Positions 11,161 to 20,893 of a stretch of DNA of 64,000 bases are shown here, piece after piece. The stretch is from Anastrepha obliqua (Eukaryota; Arthropoda; Insecta; Diptera; Tephritidae). Positions within the stretch are counted from its first letter, which is position 1. Each line of letters starts with the position of its first letter. The notes below the pieces were generated by a model that saw only the letters and a list, made by a program, of their open reading frames with translations, was not told the DNA's origin and did no database searches. The stretch is taken from the NCBI RefSeq assembly GCF_027943255.1, contig NC_072892.1, forward strand, positions 120,731,792 through 120,795,791, given 5' to 3'. The position numbers were made by a program, and so were the translations under genes.

Positions 11161-13170
11161 GTATTCATTAGATGAATAAACATATAACTAATATCACAAA
11201 GAAATTTTAAGTGATATTTTGTTTATGTCGCGCACAAATTAATAGCAAAATGCAATAATTGTTAAGAAAATGAAAGGTTTAAGGAGTTTTACGCATTAGT
11301 ACTTGTTATTTTTTTTTTTTTTTTGTATAACAAAAGTTGAACTCAGTCATGGATTGCCCTAAAATATTGTACTGTTTGCGAATGCAAGTAGTGGATAGGA
11401 TTAGGTAATAAAGTTTTTCGTATTTTGTATTTTTTTATATTTCTTTTATGATATCCCAAGACAAGGAAAAATTTTAGCCAAAGACCAAAAATGGTATTTA
11501 GATGGAACGAAAACTTTCAAACCTAAATCTTCTATTAATGAATTTTGCACGACATCTGCGGTGAATATCGCTAGCGCTAATTTTAGCACATGACCTGCAC
11601 CTCTGTTGTACAGTGTACAGAACACTAAAGGTGGAGTCTTCCAAAAACCGCTGCTTTATTTTTTGCGATTTTGCAGGATTAGAAATTACTTGTATTATTG
11701 TAATTTGAATATTTGTGACTTTTGTTCTCATCAGAAAACTGTTCCTATTCACAAACCAGTAATCCCCCTTACGTTTGTTTGTATTGTATACTCTGCTGTG
11801 ATGACATCGCAGCGAATTCGGAAGATGCAATCTTGTATTCTATGCACGTGCCTTTGATAGTTTGCCCTCCAGAGTTTGGCACCAACAAAGCTTAGGGTAG
11901 AGCTAAGGGACTTTAAATTTTGATTTATTTCGAAGGTCTGGAGGCTTTTAGTCAGTTCGCTAAACCGAAGTTAAATTAGTTATTTAAGGCAAACAAATTT
12001 ATAATGAGTTTTTCACCTAATCATACACAGCTATAATCTATTCAAACACTTTTCTGAATAAGAATCAATACTTGCGCAGATATGCGACCCTAAGACCATA
12101 CCGAAAAGCCAGACATAATTCCAAACCAAGCCAGTGGACTGTCTAACGTCCAAAATCCAATGCGATTCAGAGTGGCAAAAAGAAGGTAGTAATTATATGA
12201 AACAACCTCAGTCTATTTGGGCTGGAGCTGTGGTGACGTGTATAGCGGCAATGACGAAGCATTCCACATTAAGTTATAGCTAAACTGCTGCAAAGTACCT
12301 CAAAAAGAATACAAAATATTTTAGGTAATAAAAGCGCTATGAACTAAATGCTAAAAATATACTGCATTCTTATATTCGCTGTAAAGTGTAAAACTCAGTT
12401 TTTTGTTTTCTACTTTTTTATTGATTTTTTGTTTTCTTTTTCATTTTGTATTATGAACCATTTCGTTGAGAATTGAAGTAGAAGTGCAAAAGCAATTTGC
12501 AATTTCCTCTTTACTTGCTATTCTTATGCACTTGGAAGTGAAGGCAGTAAAAATAAATACTCAGCTTTCTTCCACGCTGTATCTACTAAACCTGCCCACT
12601 TTCTCTACCACTCTACGAATATTGCATGCAAGAGTGCATTGTTGTGCTTCGCCGATAGAAGAAGAAAACAAGATTTACGGCTCATAATTGAAGTTACCTA
12701 TTCAAACGATGCTTTACAGGTAATCGCACAGGCACATGACTTGATCACCAAAAAGCCAGCGGAGGGCAGGACTGCGGGGTTTTTTAATTTTTTTTCCAAT
12801 CTTATGAGAATAAATTTAATCGTTTATTAGTAAAGCCTGTTTTCGTGACTTATTTTCCAAATTGTACCTAATCAAACTTAAATACTAAAACTAAATATAT
12901 AGCATATCAACTACATTTAAATTATATATATACATACATATATATTGCCCCGTAGTTCCTAAGTGGAACATAGGGCCTAAGGTTATCCAGTTTAAATAGC
13001 GAATTCGTTCTGAACTGATTAAAATATTTTGATTAAAAATAGGAAATTTCACTAACGAATTCCCCATTTCCCATTTACTGATACGACTAAAGACCCAAAT
13101 GTTTCAAATTAAAAAAGTTAACGCATTTTATTGCAAGTACGTGAACAAATAAATATGTACTGGTAACACA
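11161..13170. other. unassigned, AT-rich
   Basis: About 2 kb without a confident feature. It includes a T-run at 11310-11325 and a short TA/TACA run at 12925-12950. A 110-codon minus frame at 11498-11830 and an opposite frame at 11606-11857 have no domain I can name. Confidence 0.4.
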
Positions 13171-13171
13171 A

Positions 13172-13246
13172 GGTGGCGCAAAATAAATGAGTAAACAAAA
13201 TATTTTGAGTGATGCAGATCTTTATTTCAACCCTTACGTGCTCCAT
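13172..13246 (-). mobile_element. MITE 'GGTGGCGCAAAAT' family, right half
   Basis: Starts GGTGGCGCAAAATAAATGAG and continues, read on the minus strand, as CAATGGAGCACGTAAGGG followed by AAATAAAGAT, the right half of the MITE. At about 13247 the sequence passes straight into a Tc1 transposase remnant. Confidence 0.7.
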
Positions 13247-13890
13247 TGCTTGACAAATACAGATTGTAAAATTTTTTCGAATTTCGTCATATACTTGTAG
13301 AAAGTCCCCAAGATCGAAATAATATTCCGGAAATTCCAAGTGAGCCAATTCTGTACAATAGCCGCTTTATGTTGCGGGCCATTATCCTGATAGAAGCAAA
13401 ACTTATCCCGAAGGTTTAATTTTGTAGCACTTTGTAACAAATTTTCCTTTAAGATATGCAAATGTTTATGGCTATCTACATTATTTTCAATAGAAGTTAT
13501 GTTTCCAGTTCCTTAAATGTTATGCATTTCCATACCATTACGAGTCCTCTTGTGCTACGCAGATTTTGTGGTCATAGCTCTGCATTTGGTGTTCTCCGAA
13601 CAAAACTTTTGTCATCCCATCTGAAAAGTTTAAACTTGCTTTCGTCAGCAAAAGTTATGGTGTTTCAGAAGTTCTTATTCTTAGTTATATGGTCTTATGC
13701 AAACTGCAATCAAATGCAAAGTACGGTTTTGCATCGGTAAATGGCTTGTTGTGGGCTATGCGCCTATGGAAATCAGCTTCTTTCCAGACTCTATGGATAG
13801 TTTCAGTATGCTACTTTTTAATATTTAATACTTTTCCACCCTCTTCAACAGATGTTTGACGAGCCACTACAACTATGTAGTGTTAAATAA
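13247..13890 (-). pseudogene. Tc1-like transposase fragment
   Basis: On the minus strand, ESKFKLFRWDDKSFVRR and VMVW are the first-Asp region of Tc1 transposases. FYQDNGPQHKAAIVQNWL (near 13400-13330) is the second-Asp motif. The C-terminal part with the last acidic residue is missing: the gene stops at the junction with the half MITE at about 13247. Internal frameshifts occur. No flanking inverted repeat of a Tc1 element was found. Confidence 0.75.
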
Positions 13891-13908
13891 AATTGTTTTA
13901 TCTATCAC

Positions 13909-14220
13909 GGCGGCCGCCGTAGCCTAATGGGTTGGTGCGTGATTACCATTCGGAATTCACAGAGAGGTCGTTGGTTCGAATCTCGGTGAAAGCAAAATTA
14001 ATAAAAACATTTTTCTAATAGCGGTTGCCCCTCGGCAGGCAATGGCAAACCTCCGAGTGTATTTCTGCCAAGAAAAAAGCTCCTCATAAAAATATCTGCC
14101 GTTCGGAGTCGGCTTGAAACTGTAGGTCCCTCCATTTGTGGAAAAACATCAAGACGCACACCACAAATAGGAGGAAGAGCTCGGCCAAACACCTAACAGA
14201 AGTGTACGCGCCAATTATTA
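13909..14220 (+). mobile_element. tRNA-derived SINE, copy 4 (complete)
   Basis: The best complete plus-strand copy. The head begins GGCGGCCGCCGTAGCC, the body carries CCCCTCGGCAGGCAATGG, and the tail reads CTCGGCCAAA, a hairpin spacer (ACACCTAACAGAAGTGT), then CGCGCCAAT followed by TATTA and a T-run. RNA polymerase III signals lie in the head. It has no coding capacity. Confidence 0.88.
13920..13984 (+). promoter_or_regulatory. SINE internal pol III promoter (A and B boxes)
   Basis: The A-box-like TAGCCTAATGGG is at 13920-13931 and the B box GGTTCGAATC at 13973-13982. Both match tRNA gene consensus elements and their spacing is tRNA-like. Whether this copy is transcribed is unknown. Confidence 0.7.
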
Positions 14221-14554
14221 TTTTTTTTTTTTAATATCACTAGCTGCGATTTTTAAACTTAGGAGCGCTTTATCCCAACTAATAGTAAATGCTTGTGTAT
14301 CATTTTGGCTAATATTCATTCAACTGAAATTTATGCTATCAAACCTGGTAGTCGCGATAAAGACAGCAGCCAATTGGTTGTTAGCTCTAAGAATATGAAT
14401 ATTCATTCCGATACCTCAACAGAAATTTAAGTTTAATGCTCTGGGAACTATCTGGATGCAATTTCGTTCGCATCACAATATTTCGCCTTGAAAGTCATGT
14501 ACTACTGTGGGCAAAAAGTAAGGTGAGTTTGGTTGTAAAATGAAAACTCTTTAT

Positions 14555-14947
14555 TTATTCTTGTAAATCAATTTCATCCCCTTCAAAATAATCCCCTCTC
14601 GATGAAATACACTTATGCCAACGATTTTTCCAATCCCCGAAACATGCCAAATAGTCCATTTCCGGTATAGCCATCAGCACCTTCTTCGATTCAGCTTTTA
14701 TCTCCTCAATCGACTCGAAACGCGTTCCCCGGAGTGGTCTCTGGAGTTTTGGGAATAGCCAGAAGTCACACGGAGCCAAATCAGGCGTATGCGGTGGTTG
14801 CGGAACAATATGCGTGGGATTTTTGGGAAAATGGTCACGAAGAACGAGTGCAGTGTGAGACGGCGCATTATCGTGATGCAAAAACCAAGAGTTGTTGGCC
14901 CATAATTCTGGTCTTTTTAGACGAATTACTTCACGTAAACGACGCAT
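14555..14947 (-). pseudogene. mariner transposase, C-terminal half
   Basis: A 130-codon open frame starting MRRLREVIRLKRPELW. It holds the second Asp in FLHHDNAPSHTALVLRDHF and the third in PDLAPCDFWLFPKLQ, with 34 residues between them (DD34D), and ends ISSRGDYFEGDEIDLQE. Both catalytic Asp residues are preserved. It belongs to the same gene as 14926-15450, in another frame. Confidence 0.88.
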
Positions 14948-15450
14948 AACGCTCTAATAATATTCCTTACTAACAGTTTGGCTAGGTGGGAGGTTGTTTC
15001 AGGGTCGTAATCATAAATCCAAGTCTCATCTCCCGTAATGATGCATTTGAGCTTGTCCTGATAGTCTGAAAGCATTGTTTCACACACATCAACGCGACAA
15101 CTTTTTTCCAAAAAATTGAGAGTTTTCGGTACCAAACGAGATTTGACTTTTCGTAGGCCCAAATGGTCTTTCAAAATGGTTTTCACAGATCCTTCTGATA
15201 TTCCGATCATATCAGTAAGGTCTTTAACAGTCAACCGACGATTTTTGAGCACTAATTCCTTCACTTTATTGACGTGTTGGTCATCTGTTGACGTCGATGG
15301 TCGTCCGGAGCACTCCAAGTCATCAACACGTTCTCGACCCTCTTTGAAGTCTTTGTACCACTTATAAACATTTTTCTGCGACATGGTCGAATCACCAAAT
15401 GCCTTCTGCAACATCCTAAACGTTTCCGCAGCCGAAATTTCATTCCGCAA
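14926..15450 (-). pseudogene. mariner transposase, N-terminal half
   Basis: A 174-codon open frame. FRMLQKAFGDSTMSQKNVYK and WYKDFKEGRERVDDLECSGR are the first HTH region with the following arm. LTVKDLTDMIGISEGSVKTI is the second HTH, and CIITGDETWIYDYDPETTS holds the first catalytic Asp. Immediately after DPETTS the sequence jumps to a segment that, one frame over, reads QTVSKEYY-stop-SVMRRLRE, so an internal deletion removes the stretch between. A functional transposase is not possible from this frame. Confidence 0.88.
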
Positions 15451-15661
15451 ACAAAATTTGATGGCACTTCTCGAATCGAAAAATGCACTCTTGGTCGTTT
15501 GGTAAACACAATCGTAAATATATTACTGATAATGACATTCACATGAAAGTTGGCCCAGATGTTATTAACAGTGCTGCCAACTCATGAAAAAAATAACTAG
15601 AGCGAAATTTTAATCCCGCGAAGTTCGACAAATAAATTCACCTTACTTTTTGCCCACAGTA

Positions 15662-17648
15662 GTAGTTGTCAGTCCGCAGTTTCTTGTTTTTTTTATAAGG
15701 TGCAGAACGTGCAACTTGAATACTGAACTTAAGATGTGATGTATATCACCTCCCAACTTGAATCCTTCTAACGGTGAAGCTCTTAACCCCTACTAGAGAC
15801 TGGGCTTGTGAGGTACCTCAGTGGAAGGAAAGGAAACAAAAGAAATGGGTAATTTGGCTCTCCTAGAGATCCTAACGCTGACAATCACGATTCCACAGTG
15901 GAAGCAATGGTCTGCACAAGACTGTAGTGCGAATGATGATGATGAATAAATTGTATCTTTTATTTTAAATACAGAGATAGATTTAACATTTTTGAACAAA
16001 GATTTAGTCTACACGCTGCCCTTACTTTTTAAATACTGAATCAAAATCTGTACTGATTCATATTTCATTTAATGCTATATTTCTTTCTATGCCATATAAG
16101 TTCTCTGCTTCACATTTTTCTGCTTTCGAATATACTGCATAACCATCCTCTTTGATTATTTACTAAAATCATAATCCCATTTCAACACTCCTCGAAATTC
16201 CTCTGCATTCCTTTAAGCTGAAATGTTGTGAATATAAAAAATTTAGCGCACTTGACTTTACCAGGATTTAAATTATACCATAGCTCTAGCAAAACAAAAA
16301 TTTAAATATAGGCGCATTTGATTCGCTACTTCTTTCCTAGATATGTTTGGGCTCTGCTCGCTTGACAAAAAAATTGCATGTGAAAGCAACAAGATTCGTC
16401 AATAGTGCGATAGAACTGGCATAACTCACTATTTTCAATTCTGGCATATCCTTCTTCTCTGATATTCGGCAAGTTTCATTAGACCGCGTTCATACAGAGC
16501 AAAATTTCGCTGCTTCAACTTTGCGAAATCTCTTTTGGTGTTGCTCGTCGTGTTCAGTTACTTGCAATTGCCAGTTGTTGGTCTACAGCCTATAACAATA
16601 TTAAGAAAAACAAACAAAACAAACACCCTTATAATAACCAACTAATTTGTATGTAGTTCCTTTCTCACTTCCGGTAGCGCTCTCCACTTATTACAGAACT
16701 CCTTTTGCTAATTATTTTGACCACGACTTAGTTTTTTTTAAGTTTTTAAATTGTCTACAAATATTTAATCACATTATTATTATTTCTTTTTTGTATTTTC
16801 CTTGTTTGACTTGCAGCTTTGGCACCGTCAAATAATAAGCGTCAACCGCTCATGCCCACATTGTCGCCTTTCTGTCTTTTGTCACTCCAAAGCTCTGCAA
16901 CACAACTCATTGTGCGGCATAAATTTGTAACTACTTTGTTCTACTCATTGCATTGTCCCTTGCAACACGCCCGTTTTTTAAACTCTTTCATCCCCTTTAC
17001 ACTTCTTTTCACCTGTTTTTTTTATTTCACATTATCATTCACTTCTTTGCAATCTTTCTGTTCTCAAATGTTCGGAAACGTTTTTGTGCGTTTTTTTTGC
17101 AACCTTTTCACGGTTGTATTAGTTGCATTCCTTAGTGTATCTACCTATAAGTGTGTGATTGTGGGTGTATGCTTCCATCTGAATTACATCAACTTCTGTG
17201 TCACACTTCGTTTACTTTTGTGCGAATATTTATGGTTGTTGTTAGTTGTTTGTTTGCATATCGCATTAAAAAAGTTGTGAAAGTGAAACTTTCGTAATTC
17301 TAATTTTTTTTGGTGTTTGTGAGACTGTTACGCGAACCTTTTTCCTAATTTTGCTACCGGCAAGAATTTGGTAAGCACTATTGTGAAAATTTCACCTTCT
17401 CAGGTCACTATTTATGTAAGACTTTTTAATCTTTCTTATGAATTTGAAAATGCAGCCAAATTTTAATGCCTCGCTGCGCTTAATTTTATGATGTTTTAAT
17501 GGAAAAGAGTATATTTTCCTTATTTTCGGAAAGGTCTACTTAAAAGCAAGTGCTTCGAAAATGCTTAAAATAAAAAAGAAGGGTAATGGAAATAAGCCAC
17601 ACAATGTATTACATGGAAGTAATGTTTTCTAATACATAAGTACATAGT
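15662..17648. other. unassigned, pyrimidine-rich in part
   Basis: Near 15900-15950 the plus strand carries a short (GAT) run after a block that may be a LINE 3' end, but I cannot place it. A T-rich stretch at 16640-17290 contains the open frame listed separately. Confidence 0.4.
16817..17280 (+). other. possible exon or chance open frame in T-rich DNA
   Basis: A pyrimidine tract ends in TTTGACTTGCAG at 16816, a good 3' splice-site shape. It is followed by a frame open for about 154 codons to a TGA at 17278-17280. The predicted chain is very rich in Leu, Phe, Ser and Cys. That is what T-rich DNA encodes by chance, and no domain is recognised. No donor site or promoter was identified. Treat as unproven. 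Confidence 0.2.
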
Positions 17649-17709
17649 AATTGGGGCTCACACCCTTCTTTGGTGTTTGACCGAGCTCCACCTCCTATTT
17701 GTGGCTTAC
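17649..17709 (-). mobile_element. SINE 3' fragment, copy 5
   Basis: About 60 bp of the SINE tail: AATTGGGGCTCACACCC, the hairpin remnant, TTTGACCGAGCTCCACCTCC and ATTTGTGGC. The remainder is absent. Confidence 0.7.
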
Positions 17710-17831
17710 GAAACCCAGCCTTTTTTTGTTTGGGAAACAAGATGGACATATATGGATTATTTTTTCAAGAGCTCGAAAACTTAAAATGGTAATAAAAAAA
17801 AGAAATATTGCAAACATTCCTTTATTTTTTA

Positions 17832-18060
17832 CTAGCTTTAACCCGCAGCCCCACTCGCGTAGGAGTAGTTTTGAGGGATTTAGAATATGTATATAAAAGA
17901 ATTACAAACAATAATTTCATAGAAAGTAATTTTTTATTAATAACCATAATATTACAATACCCGGCATCCGTTTCTATGCCTCGTTGAATAAAATCAAAAC
18001 AACCAATCAGAAAAATATCAAGCAAAATTATTTTTATTAGTTTTCTATCTCAAACCGTTT
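17832..18060 (-). mobile_element. Helitron 3' end fragment
   Basis: On the minus strand the sequence ends with GTGGGGCTGCGGGTTAAAG and then CTAG followed by T (17832-17835 on +). Helitrons end in CTRR downstream of a GC-rich hairpin and insert between A and T, and this fits that pattern. The upstream part is AT-rich with no ORF. The 5' end was not found. The assignment is by resemblance to the termini of the Helitron at 27148. Confidence 0.55.
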
Positions 18061-18683
18061 TTGAACTTTGCATTTGGGTCATAGTTGAACAGCTTATGCG
18101 GATTATGAAGTCTAGATAGCGCTCACTATTATAAAAAGTTCCTTCCTCATTTCAAAAGTAATAGGGACCGACGATGCCGCTTCTATGCACTTCACCAACA
18201 CATTTTTTTTTGTAAGTAAATTTCACAATTTGTTGTAACGCTGTTCGGTATTAATGATTCATAATGACTTTCCAAGCCTAACTGAACAGAAACGTCGAGA
18301 CAGTTTGCTATTCTCAGCTATCAAATTGTAGTTATCGATATGCGTAATTCTCATGCAGCTAAACATAAACACCCTATAAATATAATGCGTTAAATAACAA
18401 TAGCACAGAGATTTATTGACAAGTTGTTGACAACTTATATATTTCTCATTTAATTTTAGTAATTTTTAATGAAAATAGAGTTTATTTTACTACAAAAAAC
18501 ATGAAACAAAATCAAAAGTGTCCAAAATTGTATTCATGAAAATATGTTTTTTTTTTCTTGCAAAAATCAAATAGGCCCGAGTCTTAAAGTTTGTGCAAAT
18601 TAAAAATAAGCTAAAAAAATGTTTTTGAAATTTGAAAAAAAAAATTATGAAAATATTTTCTATTCTCCTACAAAAGCCATATA
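18061..18683. other. unassigned
   Basis: AT-rich DNA with no recognised element. The phrase AAAATTTGTGCAAATT recurs loosely here and at 19680-20100, so an old local repeat is possible. Confidence 0.35.
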
Positions 18684-19600
18684 TCTTCTGCTCAAATATG
18701 AACCAGACGTTATCAATAAAACGGTCCGCGGATGACATATGGCAAAAATAAATTTTCTGCTTTTTGGTAGGACTGTTATAAGCTTACATGGCAAATTTCA
18801 GCGTGATATGTCACATAGTTTTTTTTCTGTGCTACTGTAAACAAGTCAAGCTCGAGTGTGTTTTTCGAATTCTCTTTTATGACTTCAATTGTCTCAAAAT
18901 GTTTTCCACGGAGCGGCAACTTGAGCTTGGGAAACAGGAAAAAGTCACATGGAGCCATATCAGGCGAATACGGTGCTTACGGAACGATATTAACATTATT
19001 TTTGTTCAAATAATCGCGAACAAGACGTGATGCGTGAGCTGGTGCATTATCGTGATTATTGTTTTGTCCAACAATTCCTTCCTTTTAAGACGAATGTTTT
19101 CGCGCAAACGCTTTAAAACGTCTAAATAATATTCAGCGTTAATCGATTTTGCGATTTGTGCGATTTTCAAGCACAATTTCCTTTACTTTTCCGATGTTTT
19201 CGTCGTTTACTGATGTTGCTGGACGACGTTGATGAGGCAAGTTTTCAACCGATGTACGGCCCTCTTTGAACGATTTGTACCACTGGAAAACACGTGCACG
19301 CGATAGAGCAGAGTCCCCATAGGTTGTCTGCAAGGGTTGTCTTTTTAAGGCGTCTGAAGCCGAAATTTTGTTGGAATAACAAAATTTCAAACAAATTCTT
19401 TGTTCAACTTGAATTTCCATCGTTAAATTCGAAGAACACACTCGAGCTTACAGTAGTACAGAAAACAAACTATGTGACATATCTGAAATTTGCCATGTAA
19501 GCTTATAACAGTCCTACCAAAAAATAAAAAATGTATTTTTGCCATATGTCATCCGCGGACCGTTTTATTGATAACGTCTCGTTCATATTTGAGTAGAAGG
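18684..19600 (-). mobile_element. mariner-like element with about 170 bp inverted repeats
   Basis: 917 bp, with TA at 18682-18683 and 19601-19602. The arms 18684-18865 and 19429-19600 are inverted copies of each other. Shared blocks include ACGGTCCGCGGATGACATAT, GGTAGGACTGTTATAAGCTT and CTCGAGTGTGTT, with small differences. The transposase gene extends into the arms at both ends. The interior lacks the segment with the first catalytic Asp. A half copy sits at 31270-31495. Confidence 0.88.
18776..19441 (-). pseudogene. mariner transposase pseudogene (DD34D), core-deleted
   Basis: The N-terminal piece 19441-19139 (MCSSNLTMEIQVEQRICLKF) has the HTH region: YGDSALSRARVFQWYKSFKE and then PATSVNDENIGKVKEIVLEN. 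A deletion near 19139 removes the second HTH and the first Asp block. Downstream, in other frames, come AEYYLDVLKRLRENIRLKRK, a disrupted HDNAPAHASRLVRDYLNKNN with the second Asp, and MAPCDFFLFPKLKLPLRGKH with the third Asp. The second and third Asp are 34 apart. Frames differ between blocks. Confidence 0.85.
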
Positions 19601-19602
19601 TA

Positions 19603-20155
19603 AGTGGGAGTCTCGAACGCAAATTAAAAGAAAACAAAAAATTTTTTCTGAACATTTGAAATGAGAATTAAATTTATTTTATGAAAAAATTGTTTATTCT
19701 CTTGAAGCTTGCGCAAATTAAAAATAAAACAAAAACGTTTTTCTAAATATTTCGAATGAAAATGAAAATTGGTTTATGAAAATATTTTATATTCTCCTAT
19801 AAAAGCCATATAAATCCAAGTCTCGAACTTTGAGCAAATTTAAAAAAAGGGACTAAAAATTTATTCTAAAATTTTCTTATGTAAATGAATATTTTTTATC
19901 AATATATTTCTTCTTCTTCTTCGGAGCTTTAAAATTCGTGCAAATTTAAAAAAAAAAAAATTTAAAACAAATTTCAGAAAATTTCGAATGAAAATGTAGA
20001 TTTTTGTATGAAAATATTTTTTATACTCCAACAAAAACCATATAAAGCCAAGTCTTGAAGTTTGCCCAAGCTAAAGAAAGAGAACTAAAAAAATTGTTCT
20101 AAAAAGTCAAAACAGTTTTATGGCCGTTTGAATTTTAATGTATTAAAACACTTTT
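19603..20155. other. unassigned, imperfect direct repeats
   Basis: Three or four loose copies of a block resembling ATATTTTCTATTCTCCTAC-AAAAGCCATAT followed by CAAGTCTTGAA and TGTGCAAATTAAAAA occur here (near 19780, 19915 and 20020) and once at 18650, left of the mariner. This suggests an old tandem repeat into which the mariner inserted. Confidence 0.45.
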
Positions 20156-20835
20156 TTTGTTCAAAATTAGCTTTACTGATCAACGTAATTTCCATCAAGA
20201 ACAACACAACAACTCTATGATGTCAATACCACTTTTCTAGAACGATTTGTCTTTTGCCTCAAAATAGACCTCAGTTTCAGCGATAACCTCTTCATTCGAG
20301 AGAAATTTTTTAATGGGGAGCATTTTTTAGGTTTGCAAGCATCCAGAAGCCATTGGAAAATCTAGCGAATGTGGTGGATGGTGCAGCAATTAATTTCGGA
20401 GCCAAACACTGCTCAGAATCATCAACACGTTCTTAATATACTTTTGGTCAACGGTGAGCAAACGCGACACCGACGTCAAACATAGCTTTCTCAAAGTCAA
20501 ATGCTTATGCGATATAAAGCCAGCACATTCTTTTGATATCTTTACTATGTCAGCTAACTTCACTTTTCGACCATTTTAAATGATTTTAGGGATTTATTTG
20601 TTGTTTTCTGGTGTTACTGCCTCATTTGGACGTCCACTACGTTGTGCATCATCGATGTCTCTATGAGCACATTGTTGTTTCTGAGGAAGCAGAGCACCTA
20701 TAATACTTTCCAAGTCAGTGAGAAGCAGTGTACAGTTAAAACACGAAATTCTTTCTGATCCATTGTTTTGAAAATAACAAAAGTAGCGTCATTCTTAGCA
20801 CAATAACTCACGAACTAATGAATATAATACCAGCT
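20156..20835 (-). mobile_element. internally deleted mariner remnant
   Basis: On the minus strand, the start MDQKEFRVLTVHCF near 20763 leads, through frameshifts, to DDAQRSGRPNEAVTPEN, GRKVKLADIVKISKECAGFI and LRKLCLTSVSRLLTVDQK. This is the N-terminal half of a mariner transposase. At about 20410 it jumps to HHPPHSLDFPMASG and then NEEVIAETEVYFEAKDKSF, the C-terminal end. The first two catalytic Asp residues are gone. Terminal repeats were not securely identified. Confidence 0.75.
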
Positions 20836-20861
20836 GCCTTTTTAAGGTTCTCTTCTTCTTA

Positions 20862-20893
20862 ATTGGCGCGATAACCGCTTAGCAAATTTGAAC
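20862..20893 (-). mobile_element. minimal RTE LINE 3' tail fragment
   Basis: A CTTCTTCTTAATTGGCGCG run followed by ATAACCGCTTA matches the extreme 3' end of the RTE remnants at 48205 and 63460. Only about 30 bp are present. Confidence 0.65.

Larger units (their letters stand above)
14505..15659 (-). mobile_element. mariner element (DD34D) with matching ends
   Basis: 1155 bp, flanked by TA at 14503-14504 and 15660-15661. The ends are inverted repeats of at least 22 bp, identical over CTGTGGGCAAAAAGTAAGG and beyond. The transposase gene reads leftwards from about 15450 to 14555. About 40 codons are missing between the first and second Asp blocks, so it is a deletion derivative with intact termini. 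Confidence 0.92.

Noticed and set aside
11480..11860. Plus-strand WYLDGT-like start and a 110-codon minus frame, considered as a MULE transposase
   Set aside because: Only a few residues match and the catalytic pattern does not continue; not enough to call.
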